Positions 42,342-52,181 of a DNA stretch of 64,000 nucleotides are shown in pieces. Location of the stretch: contig NC_084677.1 in assembly GCF_028389875.1 (NCBI RefSeq), positions 8,226,017 to 8,290,016 of the forward strand. Reading direction: 5' to 3'. Both the position numbers and the translations under genes were made by a program. Position 1 is the first letter of the stretch. Every line of letters begins with the position of its first letter. Source of the stretch: Rhea pennata (lineage: Eukaryota; Chordata; Aves; Rheiformes; Rheidae). The notes below the pieces were generated by a model. The model made no database searches and was not told where the DNA came from. It saw only the letters and a list, made by a program, of their open reading frames with translations.

Positions 42342-43076
42342 CTAACTTAGCCCAAGAAAACATTTTTTAAAAGTAACCAAAATTCTGTTCTGTTCGTATT
42401 AACATGGTCTTCTATATCAAGGTGATGCAATTGTATACCTCTGGGAGCGCTTCCTTCACAGATCTTTAATATTACAGAACTCTATGAAATCTGTGCCATC
42501 TGACACAGTTTTAAGGTATTTTCAAATAGATGCAGAGTCTTTAAGTAGGATATGAAAATTCAGAATTAATAGTAATGACTAGTATTTCTGCTGCTTTCTG
42601 TCTGCACATAAATTTGAAATGCTGTTGCCTGTTGAAATGTTGTATATTGAAATGCATATGCCAGTGTGTTTTGGCCTGTGAATATAGTAGTGAGTGACAC
42701 TGCTCATTCGGTCCTTCTAGAAGATGATTTTCCTTACTGAGATATTTGTCTGTACCCCAGAAGTTCTGTGTTTCCAGGCCTCACAGTGTTTTCTTTGAGA
42801 CATGTGAGACATGACTTCACCTGTGAGGCTCTTCTGCCTGAAAAATGCGAAACACTGCTTTAGCAGAACGAATGAGAGAATTTCCATGGAGGTTAAATTT
42901 TAGTACAAAACAGGACTGAAAAAATCTACTAGCTTACTTCCTCTCTGTATCACCGGCTATTTTGAAGGCCTTTTCAAGATCTTTGACACTGTCAGAGAGA
43001 AGACTTGATGCTGTGGGTTTATTATTTCTTTTAAGCTAGTGACTGAGGTCAAGAGCGCACTTCACACTACCCAGTT

Positions 43077-43478
43077 ATGGCCCTGTCCTCCACGGAGCTA
43101 CTGAAACTCAGCTGTACTGGGACTGCACCTCTCGAGCTGAGGACACATTGTACTGCAATGCAGGCAGAAACGAACAACGTTTACCCATGCGTGTTTTGCC
43201 TCTTCCTTCCTTCAAGAATTGTGGAAAACTGCGGTCTTGGAGGGTACCTGCCAGCTAACAGGAATAAATGTGGCTGCGAGACTGTGTGTGGGCACTGGAG
43301 CCTCGGCGATGCCTCCCATCCCCATGGCCGGGTGGAGAGGAGCACCCTGCTCCCAGGGACTGTGCCCATCTCCTCCCGCCGAAGCCCCGCAGGAGCTGTG
43401 CCCGCACAAGGACTCTTCAATCTCAGCAAGCACAGGATAGCGGAGAACTCAGGCCGTCTTCCCTCGGTTTCATTTTAA
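43077..43478. other. GC-rich patch with overlapping open frames
   Basis: A locally GC- and CpG-rich segment with a plus-strand frame of 133 codons from an ATG and overlapping minus-strand frames. The plus translation has Cys-rich and Pro/Arg-rich parts but matches no family I know. All frames being open together suggests composition rather than coding. No acceptor/donor pair stood out. Confidence 0.35.
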
Positions 43479-46400
43479 ATCTCTTCATTTATTTTGGGAT
43501 CGTATGAAGCTTTGCTCCAGATATAGATTTTTGTGTATTTAATTTAAAGAAACGTATTGGACAAACCTATTTATTTGATAAATAACCTGGTTTCTGCTCT
43601 TAAAAGCAATTAATTTTCTAAATGACGTCTACTATAGCAAAGTCATTCAAAATGGATGTACTAAATTAGTGTGCAAAATCTGTGTTGTGTTTTCAGAGAC
43701 ATACGCACTGAATTCTTATGTTAACAACAAGTTAAATTAATCATACCAGAAGAGTGAAGCTCTCACCCTTATGCCAAAATATATTCTTTTTCCTAAGTAC
43801 CACGTGGTTATCGGCATGTCCCTTGGATTTATGACTTATAACATTTGTTTATCAACAGGTGGTTGCATATCCTGCCATTTATATTTTAAGCAACAGTAAA
43901 CACAACTAAAAATAAGAGAAGATAAACAAAGTAAAACTCAGTGGGTTTTTTCAAGTGATTTTAGAAAAAAGCTGTACTTATAAGCTAGGTCTTCAAGTAG
44001 TTCACACCAGGCCCAGCAACACAGAAGAATACTGCAAGAGCAATAAGGATTTTTAGGGGCATTATGATAGTGTAATGGAAACACATCTGCCCCCAAAAGT
44101 CCCTCATTTTCCCTGCGGTAAAGGGCCATGCAGGAAGTGGTGAATGCTGTGGAACATCAAGAATGAAACTATAAAGAAAATTTCTTTAAGTTAGAACAAT
44201 TTTCCAACAATACTTCAGGATTTCATAATTTCCTGTTACTCCACTCCATAGGAAAATTATAGTTTTCCAAACAGTCCCTAATGCACATACTTTGGATGTA
44301 TTACATGGTTCTGTCTCCTCACAAAAGTGAAATCAAAAGAAGCTATCTTTGAATTGGTATTAGTATTGGAAAGCTAAAAAAAAGTTATGTGGAAAGCACA
44401 GAAAATCCAGAACAATTCTCTCAGCTACAAAAAAAGTACAAAGTTAAGCAGGAAAATCCTCATCAACAGTTGATCTGCAGCTCCAAATTTTAAGGGTTTA
44501 CTTCAGTGACAAAACCAACTTAAGTTTATAGGAGAAATAATGCATAATAAAACCATCTAACATCTTTCATTTTAAAGGATTTCAAAACATTCTACAAACA
44601 ACTATGTGGGCAGTTTCCCATACACAGAGAAAGATCACTATATCAGAGGATAACTGCAAAGAGGAGTGTTCCAATTTACTAAAGATCTGAGTGCCCCACA
44701 TTCATAAATCTGAGAAAAGCATGTACCGGCTTTGAGCTTTTAGTTATGCTTAATCAAATGATATGCCTAATATTTTAAAATAATCCACATTAAATATTAC
44801 CTAAAAGGCATATTCTTTCATGGATTCCAGTAGAGTAAGGTATAAAATACAGTAATATGGTTTAAAATAGTAATGATCAATTCCTCCATTTATTATTTAA
44901 AATTGTGTTTAATACATTTGTTCTTTATTGGTTCTTGTTTTACTATAGAGAATGAACCCAGTTCTTCCCTCAAATTCCAGAAATTTTACTGTGATCTCAC
45001 TTGATTTTTTTGATGTAGGTCCAGTGATTTCATGGAGAAATTGCTGATTTACACTAGCATCCATGCATCTAATGTGTGCAGTGAAGTTCATATAATATGA
45101 AATAGATCTTTTATTATAAAACTTTCATAAAAATAGCAACAGTAGCAGCCCCAAAACTCTAGAATATTATGCTGAATTTACAAGTGAGGCATACAGATGT
45201 TTTTAAAAACAGCAACATATAGCAAACAGAAATGTATGGCTCCCCTTGGTAACATTACTAGACCAAGTTATATAAATTACTGACCCTTACAGGCCAACCC
45301 TGAAGCATCCTGAAATTACTTTTCTCACCCTTTTCTAAAATCACTTATATGTTGTCTTTATTTTTTTAAAAAAAATTCTTCTCTTGACCTACAAAACAAA
45401 AGAAGAACTATTACTTTCAAAAGTTAATATCTAACTGCTATTCTATATCCATTCATTTAAACAGGCCATGAATTCAGCCAAATGATTTGGGTAGTCTGAC
45501 ACCAAAAAGCCTGAAGCTCAGAGATGACTGAAAATAGCAAAAATGCATCAATAGCAGCCTCTCTCCTCCTCTATTAACAGGTAAATTAAAATATTACAGT
45601 GGCATTAATTGAAAAGATGGAAATAGCTTTGTTTAAAATTATTAACATCTATCTATGATGTAAGTATTCAATATATTAGGAAATTACATAGGACTGATGC
45701 AACATTTTAAGATTTCTTTTGACTCAGCAAGGAATAGATACATTCCAAACAGGAAAACAGAGGGAAAAAGAATCTTTATAAACTCTGTATCTATCTGTAG
45801 CGAACTACAATTCCACTATTTCTGACTCTAAAGTGAAAAATAAAATGGTGATCACTAAAGAGCCTTAGTGTTTGTTTTATTAGTTATCTAACAGAGACTC
45901 AGAAATCTTTGGTAACCTTCTTAATCCAACTCCTAATATATAGTTGCTACATATGTAGTTCTATATAGTTCTGCAGTTTCTTCTGTAGAAATGTCCTGAA
46001 AAAAATCCCCAGGCTCTAGCACACCTCACCTACAGGAACACTGCCCTTGCTCTGAAACCTTGGCAAGCATTTGGGGGCATTTTGGCCACAGGAAACAAAA
46101 ATGATTCTTTGTCTCTTTTTTTTTTTTTTCCATGTGGATGCCTTTACCAAAATCTCTAAATATCTGCATTGTTTGACTGCAAAAATATTACGATATTGCA
46201 ACAACAATCTGCGTAATTATTAACTTGTGCACTGTGGAAAGGGCAAATGATGCCTTAAATTCACGTAAATTCACTAAATTCACTGAGAGCTTTGTATTTT
46301 CAAGCTGTGAGGTCTGAAATTACTTTGGCAGTTCATGCAATATAGCTACTTTTCTACCACTTCTTGTACTATAAGCGCATCTTCCAAGTCACAGCAGCTT

Positions 46401-47662
46401 TTTTTCTCCTGATATTTTAAAGCCATCAGAAAACTTTATGAAAATAAAATGTTCTCTTCATAACCTGCTAAATACATTTTTTAAGACAAATAAAAAATTT
46501 TTGAATGATATCTTTGAAAAATAGATACTGAACGTATTCACATAGATTTGCTTTGCGGTGTGAGGTCCAGGTTCTCTGCAGGGGAGCAGTGCTGATGGGC
46601 AACATCCTAACTGAGAATGAAGAAAAAGATTCAATTTAAAAATCATACCTTGGATGTCTATGTTCTTGCCCTGGAAAAACTCTGGATAGCTTCATGGGAA
46701 GAGATGACAGATCCTGTAGCCTTTACTAAGGCAAGACTTTGAGTTGTTCCAGGTCATGAGCTTCCAAGCTCCGGGTCACTACGTCCCTCTCCTTTTTCCA
46801 TGGCTACACCAGAGGGGAGTCACTAAACTTTCCTGTTGTAACAGGAGGTCCGGGAATGTCAAAAGTGGAGGCCACTGCTTTAAACAGCTCAGGCTGCAGA
46901 CCCGTCCCCAAACAGAGCCATTGGACTCTGTCAGAGAGCCTGGCCTTCATTTCTTTTCACTGCTTTCAATAAAATGTATCCGCCAATGGCAAAGGGAAAC
47001 AGATTAGGCCAGTCCTGAGCGGTTTCAGAGTCTGTATACATTTTTCAAAGGTTTGCCTAAAAATGCTGAAAAGTAGTTGTAAAAATCATATTGTTTTAAA
47101 TATATTTTGTACAGAAACATAGCTAATAAGGTTTTCAGTTTTATAAACTATAAATGTAATAAATAATTGAAGTCAATCTTTCTAAATAATACTTTTTCAA
47201 TAATACATATTGATATTGATGTTCATAATACAGCTTTTACCTCAAGGAAAACGAATTTTGAATTCAAACATAGTATCTACTTTTTATCTTCTATTTATAT
47301 ATGGTGTTTTTCATATCAAATAGCACAATAAACTGACCCCAGCTACTTAATTATTAATGCTCTGGATACACAACACACTTCAGGAGTTTCAACATTAAGG
47401 CCACCACACCATTCACAGTCAAGCCTGTGTGAAAAAGTGAACAGAAATTTTGTATGAAGAAGGCCTGTAGAAGTGTAACTGTGGTCTTTAAGATCACTCA
47501 ATATTCATTAAAATAGTTTGTTAAATCTATAGCTAGGCAGCTGGTGCTGGAAGGAATACGTGTGAATTTTATGTATCCTCTGGAAAGAATTAAATAGAAC
47601 TTATCTGAAGGAATATTGAAAATAGCTGATCAACAAAGTGTGATATGTAAAGATCAGCACAT

Positions 47663-47884
47663 TTTATTTAAAGTAGCTATATAAAATTATATGTTTTAAT
47701 TTAAAAGCTTTAAAGTAAAATTTGCATTTCACTTTCTGGTGAGAACTGTGAAATTTCAGCAGAACAGAGTTGATCCTTGCTGCTGTTTGGATATGCTAGT
47801 TTGATTCTCTTTTCCCTTAGAGCAAGATCCTCTAATTGATCAAGTTCCAAATCTATGTTTCTCTGCTCTTTTGTTCTCAAAACA
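47663..47884 (-). other. Candidate terminal coding exon with poly(A) signal
   Basis: Minus-strand acceptor (TCGCTCCTGTGGTTTCTTGGCCAG) places the exon start at 47884. The frame then runs to a TAA at 47710-47712, and AATAAA follows at 47668-47663, some 42 bp past the stop. The roughly 57 residues are hydrophilic and charged with a helical look (stretches NIDLELDQLEDLALREKR and IKLAYPNSSKDQ), unlike the hydrophobic, Cys/Phe-rich peptides that chance frames give in this AT-rich DNA. It could be the last exon of the gene starting in CpG island 1, about 3.2 kb away on the same strand. I do not recognise the family. A chance ORF remains possible. Confidence 0.35.
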
Positions 47885-48850
47885 CTGGCCAAGAAACCAC
47901 AGGAGCGAAAACAATCCAAAGTAGAGAACTCCTACTACTGGATGTGTCTATAATGTAGTCACAAACTAATAAACTCATAAATGCTTCATTTAAACAGCAT
48001 TACTTCATACTAAATAGCAGCTAAAAGGCACACGAGCAGTACAATTCTGACCTAAGCACTTTCAAATCAGATTTCAATCTTAAACAGGTCAATAAATGGA
48101 CTTTGCACTGAGGTTTGGTTTCCTGTCTTACATGTGTAGAAATGATACAGCTATAAAATGTAAAATACCAGAATTCTATAGAAAAAGATTGATAGTTTAG
48201 CCAAACATCCATTTGCCTGAATATACAGTTTTTGTATGTATTCATGGGATGTTTTACACACCAACAACTTTGTTTTAACCATGCAACACTGCGTAACTTC
48301 AGCTGAATTTTCAGGCCAAGTATTCAAATAGATTCAGTTTGTGCAGATCAACACTTAAAGTGAACTCTGACTGCAATGATAACGTGACTACAATGTTAAC
48401 ATCTAGATACGTATGTGTAACTTAAGCAGATGATTAGCTGGCATAAAATGTCAAAACTGTGACAGACACTCACACCAACTGCAAGGATGCTCCTGTATGT
48501 ATTTTTTGTGTGTATGCTGTATATACATGGCCATTATTCACTCTCACACTGTATCATTTATAGCATCTTCCATTGTATCTTAAATATATGCACTTTATAT
48601 TCTGTGCCGCAAGAAAGAATAATTTTTAAACATTTATTAGAATCCCATTAGATAAGTAAAACTAGATAATTTTTAGAGTTAAAATTATGCTTAGACTCTT
48701 TAGGATATTGATACTAAATTGTAATTAGTAATACGGACTTGAACAGCTTTAGCAAGCTCAGGTTTACAGCGCCTTACGCATAAAAATATATTTTACAACT
48801 CATATCAATGTAAAAGTCAGTAACCCTTAAATTGATTTATAGGTATAGAC

Positions 48851-48880
48851 CACACACACACAGATACACAGACATACACA
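48851..48880 (+). repeat. Imperfect (CA)n microsatellite
   Basis: A CACACACACA core decays into CAGATACACAGACATACACA. Short and interrupted. Confidence 0.85.
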
Positions 48881-49298
48881 TGTGAAAAACAAGCTAGCTG
48901 AAGAGAGCCGTTAAAACTGAAACACTTTGTGAGCAAAAACAAAACCCGAAGAGGGGATCAATACAAATGTTAGTGGGGTTTCTATGAAGTTTGCAAGTTT
49001 CAATCTGCCTCTCTTTTCTACAGACTTACTTGCTTTTCTCCCAAATTCACTTACACTGAATAGCAACTCTTTGAAATTGAACTTTTCCCTCAGCTTTTAC
49101 TGTTTTTAAAGGGGGAAAAAAAAAGCTTTTGCAAACTACACCAGCTGTTACAAAACTTTTTTTAATGTTTAACTTGCAAGAATGGTAGCATTTTCTATCC
49201 ACTTATTATTGCTGAAGACAACATTAAGTTAGAATACTATTATTATTTACTTAAAGCGTGCAGTAGTCTTTTACCGAGTGCAGCAGTAGTTTAGCATT

Positions 49299-49534
49299 CT
49301 AAGTTTCCTGTCTCCTGTACGAGCCATAACACATTGGTTTCTTTTGCAGAACAAAGTGACCACCAAAAGCGGGACTTTGTGGGCCAGTTGGATAAAACAT
49401 AAGCTCATCTCGCCCCCAAAACCCCGACTCTGGAACCACAACCTTCCGCGATTCAATTTGTAAGTACAGTATCTTTGCAAAATACGCCCAATCAACGGAA
49501 AGAATCATTGCTTATAAAATGGCTAGTTTTCTGA
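49299..49534 (-). other. Candidate exon/open frame, leftward gene
   Basis: Minus-strand acceptor TTCTCTCTTTTTTAG places an exon start at 49534. From there a frame is open through an ATG at 49508-49506 (A at -3) to a TAG at 49299-49301, about 69 codons from the ATG. The predicted peptide looks natural (for example KVVVPESGFWGRDELMFYP) but I do not recognise it. The frame is also phase-compatible with the exon-1 donor at 50889, making an Arg codon across the junction. The segment has more CpG than its surroundings. No good donor precedes the stop; a weak one (ACTCG|GTAAAA) lies after it. It overlaps a plus-strand exon candidate, so at most one is likely real. Confidence 0.25.
49350..49459 (+). 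other. Candidate plus-strand exon, overlaps minus candidate
   Basis: Acceptor TTGGTTTCTTTTGCAG and donor ATTT|GTAAGTAC bound 110 nt that are fully open in one frame (begins NKVTTKSGTLWASW, ends LWNHNLPRFN). The other two frames have stops. I do not recognise the peptide. Both splice sites are strong, yet the same stretch also carries an open minus-strand frame, so which strand is used is unresolved. Confidence 0.2.
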
Positions 49535-50452
49535 CTAAAAAAGAGAGAATATTGTAGCCAAGTCCCAGTTCAGATTCCTTCACTCTCTGGAGAGCAGGAA
49601 TTGCTAATAGATATCATGTTCTTATAAATTATTTGCTAAGTAGATAAGGAGTACCTCCTACGAGTGTCTGTAGAATGACACAGAATTCACCCAGAATAAC
49701 AAAGTGATTTATTAGATCCAGCACTCAAAGCATCTGTCAGGATTTCTTCTCAAAGTGAAGAACACACCTACTTGTGTTCCTCTGTTTCACTGTATTTCAA
49801 GCTAGAGTTGAAACAGTGTAGAGATGCCTGTCATTATTCTACATTTGTTGCTTCTTTAATAATGTGCTGGGAAATATTTTCATTTACTTGAAAGAGTCAG
49901 GACTTATCCCATGAGCAGCAGGACTTTCACTATTCAGCAGGGTGTCTAGAAGCTTTCCAGCCTCAGCGTTCTGCTTCCTGAGAACTTCTTGTAAAGAGGA
50001 GAGAAAAATAGATAAAAGAAACATATTTTCTAAATCCTGTTTATAATTCCTACAGAACTTCTAAATAAAATCTAAGTTGAAAAGCATAATAGTTTACACT
50101 TAGATGACTGAAGTAGGTAGCTGCTGTCAGTTACTTCAAAAGAAATTTATTACTGTGCTTGAAAAGCCGCTATTACATTTATTCAGCTATTAATAACCGG
50201 AACGCAGAGACAAAGAACGCGGCCCGGGGTAGCCGCAGCACGGTCACAAACGCACCTTGAGAAATCGCGTAAAAGTTGGCGGAAATGCCGGCTAAGCGGG
50301 GACGTTAAAATCAAATCCCTGGCCTGCACAGAGAGCAATCAACTGCCTTACTTCTGGCCGCGCTAATTAAAAGCAGTAATAACGTATCTTTATTTCACAC
50401 GATCGTATCAAACGACGCGGGGCTGCAGCGGGCTCCGGGGCTGCAGGTGGGG

Positions 50453-50510
50453 CCGCGCCGCACCGCGCCGCACCGCGCCGCACCGCGCGGGGCCGGGCCG
50501 GGCCGGGCCG
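50453..50510. repeat. GC-rich tandem repeats in CpG island 1
   Basis: About 3.7 copies of a 10-bp unit (CACCGCGCCG) over 50453-50488 run into a 5-bp unit, GGCCG, repeated four times (50489-50510). The second part fits a canonical G-quadruplex pattern: GGGG at 50489, then GGG at 50495, 50500 and 50505, each separated by CC. Confidence 0.85.
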
Positions 50511-50888
50511 AGCCGGGCTGGGCGCCGGCGGCTCCGCCGACACCTGTGGCTGCCGCGGGCGCTGCGCGGGGGCGGCCCCGGCCCCTGCGCGGCCTGCGGC
50601 AGGTGGCGGGGTGGGGGGGAGAAGCGCAGGGCCGCGGCGGGCGGCTCCGCGCCACCGCCCCGGCTCGGCGGCGGCGCCCTCGGCGGGCGCGGAGCCGCCG
50701 CCCCCCTCCCTGCCCCCCCGGCGGGACGCGCCCCTGCCCGCGGCGGCGCAGCGCCCGCGGCCGCACCTGCGGCCGCCCGGCGGCGGGGCCGTGCGCGGGG
50801 CCAGGCGTCCCGCCGGCGCGGTGCGGCGCGGCGCGGCGCGGCGCGGCGGGGGATGCTGCCGCGGCGGCGGCTCGAAAATGCAACTTAC

Positions 50889-51020
50889 CGCTCGGTGGTG
50901 CCCGGGCCGGTGCACCGGCGCGGCGCGGGGCGCGGGCAGCGGCGCCGCTCGCCCGGCGCGGCGTCTGCGCTGGGGAGACGCAGCCCGCCGCTCCCCGGAG
51001 CCGGCTCCTTCCGTCGGCAA
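50889..51020 (-). other. Candidate first exon of leftward gene
   Basis: On the minus strand the GC-rich segment ends ACCACCGAGCG|GTAAGTTG: last exon base 50889, intron from 50888. GTAAGT is the ideal donor core. An 87-codon-scale open frame crosses the donor but looks low in complexity (rich in A, R, P, G), so the exon is more likely 5' untranslated. The 5' boundary is arbitrary, set below the AP-1/ATF-like pair. The next exon could be nearby (candidate at 49534) or far beyond the left edge. Confidence 0.45.
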
Positions 51021-51025
51021 AGCCC

Positions 51026-51040
51026 TGACTCATTACGTGA
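51026..51040. promoter_or_regulatory. Abutting AP-1 and ATF/CREB-like motifs
   Basis: TGACTCA (51026-51032) is a perfect AP-1 core, directly followed by TTACGTGA (51033-51040), a bZIP-like half-consensus. They lie just upstream of the candidate minus-strand first exon inside the CpG island, where such sites commonly work. Occupancy is inferred. Confidence 0.4.
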
Positions 51041-51172
51041 AAAGATCGCCCTGCCCGGCTCCCAGGAACATTTCTTCATCACGGTCACGCCACACGCTGA
51101 ACAAGAGGCCACAGCAAGGGGAGGGGGGAGAGGGGGGGGGAACAAGGGGGAAAAAAATCCAGGAAGGGTTGT

Positions 51173-51176
<4 letters not shown>

Positions 51177-51213
<37 letters not shown>
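51177..51213 (+). repeat. Poly(A) run, 37 bp
   Basis: Thirty-seven uninterrupted A between the two GC-rich parts of CpG island 1. It follows purine-rich G runs (51122-51150). No retroposon sequence is recognisable on its 5' side. Poly(dA:dT) tracts exclude nucleosomes and often flank promoters. Its length is also prone to sequencing error. Confidence 0.9.
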
Positions 51214-51215
<2 letters not shown>

Positions 51216-52111
51216 AGAAAGGTCCTCTTCCTTTAAAAAGAAAAGTGCAAGGGGAAAAAAAGAACAGCAAGCAGGAAATAACTAGCGAAGATCCACTCGT
51301 CGTTGCCACAAAGGCACCTCTTCGCCTTCCCACTCCCTCTGCGTGCTCGTCCCTGCAGCAGCGCTGCAAAGCGGCGCCGCGCTCGGCTCCGCGGGCCGCC
51401 GCGGCGGAGCCCCGCGGGGGGGGGGCGCCGAGTCCCACACCGGCCGAAAATTATTTTTTTTTTTTTCCTAGAAACTACCTCCAAATATAGTAACGGGGAA
51501 GGGGCATTCCTAGAAATTCGGGAGACGTCAGAAAGGGAAGATCTGTGAAATTCAGCTTCACTTCCTGCAGAGGGCTCCTAGCACAGAAAAAAAAAAATCA
51601 AGTAAGCAATAAAGTGCTTTTCATGCTTCTCTGATCAGATAATGGTTAAAAAAAGAGGAATGGTAAAACACTTAACTCATATTTCTCCGATAACATCTAG
51701 GAGTTTTATATGAGAAGAAAGCTAATCAGTAACCCCCTTTCCTCATTTTCTTCTAATGTTTATAGATGTTTATCTCCTGTATTGACTTTCCCCTATGTCC
51801 TCATATCAGACCTAGGCACAAAGCAAATAAAAGGAATTTCACACACAGTAGTGAAAAATGGGCCAAATGATAATAACACTTCCCTGTATCACAGAAACAC
51901 TTATTAATGTTCATGTATTATTTTAAATAGGCTTTGCAGATTACACCTTTCAAGCTATGCTGATTGTGAATAATTCATGTTATTACTATAAATATGTGCA
52001 GTCTCACTGCTCGCATGAACAGGGATTTTTATGCTTGACTTTTGTTTAAGGGCCCCAATAATGTGAAGCGCTGAGCACTGTCAGCTCCTGTCGGCTTAAT
52101 AGAACTATAGT

Positions 52112-52135
52112 CTGCTGAGCAATTCTGCTCAGCAG
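52112..52135. repeat. Perfect 10-bp inverted repeat with Maf-like half-sites
   Basis: CTGCTGAGCA and TGCTCAGCAG flank a 4-nt centre (ATTC). Each arm holds TGCTGA, the half-site of Maf recognition elements, in opposed orientation. The spacing is wider than a standard MARE, so Maf binding is only a suggestion. Confidence 0.9.
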
Positions 52136-52163
52136 CTCCCAGGATCAGGCCCCGAGTGACAAA

Positions 52164-52181
52164 TGTAAATCTCTATTTACA
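52164..52181. repeat. Perfect 7-bp inverted repeat
   Basis: TGTAAAT and ATTTACA flank CTCT. The arms resemble forkhead-type GTAAAY cores. Confidence 0.85.

Larger units (their letters stand above)
38210..47640. other. AT-rich noncoding tract
   Basis: Apart from the GC-rich patches at 38.8-39.5 and 43.1-43.5 kb and one inverted repeat, I see nothing gene-like: short frames with chance-like translations, several AATAAA hexamers and A/T runs. Confidence 0.65.
50200..51450. promoter_or_regulatory. CpG island 1: probable promoter, leftward gene
   Basis: The densest CpG tract in the window, strongest over 50380-51010, with a second GC-rich block at 51340-51440 beyond a poly(A) run. It contains tandem CACCGCGCCG units, GGGCC repeats, GCGGC runs and G-quadruplex-prone strings. 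The only near-perfect splice donor found here is on the minus strand, ACCGAGCG|GTAAGTTG, so the transcript probably runs leftward. An AP-1 core and an ATF-like site abut at 51026-51040 on its upstream side. Overlapping ORFs of about 190-225 codons on both strands reflect scarcity of A/T-rich stop codons and are not taken as genes. Confidence 0.75.

Noticed and set aside
50367-51285. Several ORFs of 190-225 codons on both strands in CpG island 1
   Set aside because: They overlap each other in many frames, translate to Ala/Arg/Pro/Gly-rich low-complexity sequence, and arise because GC-rich DNA lacks TAA/TAG/TGA.
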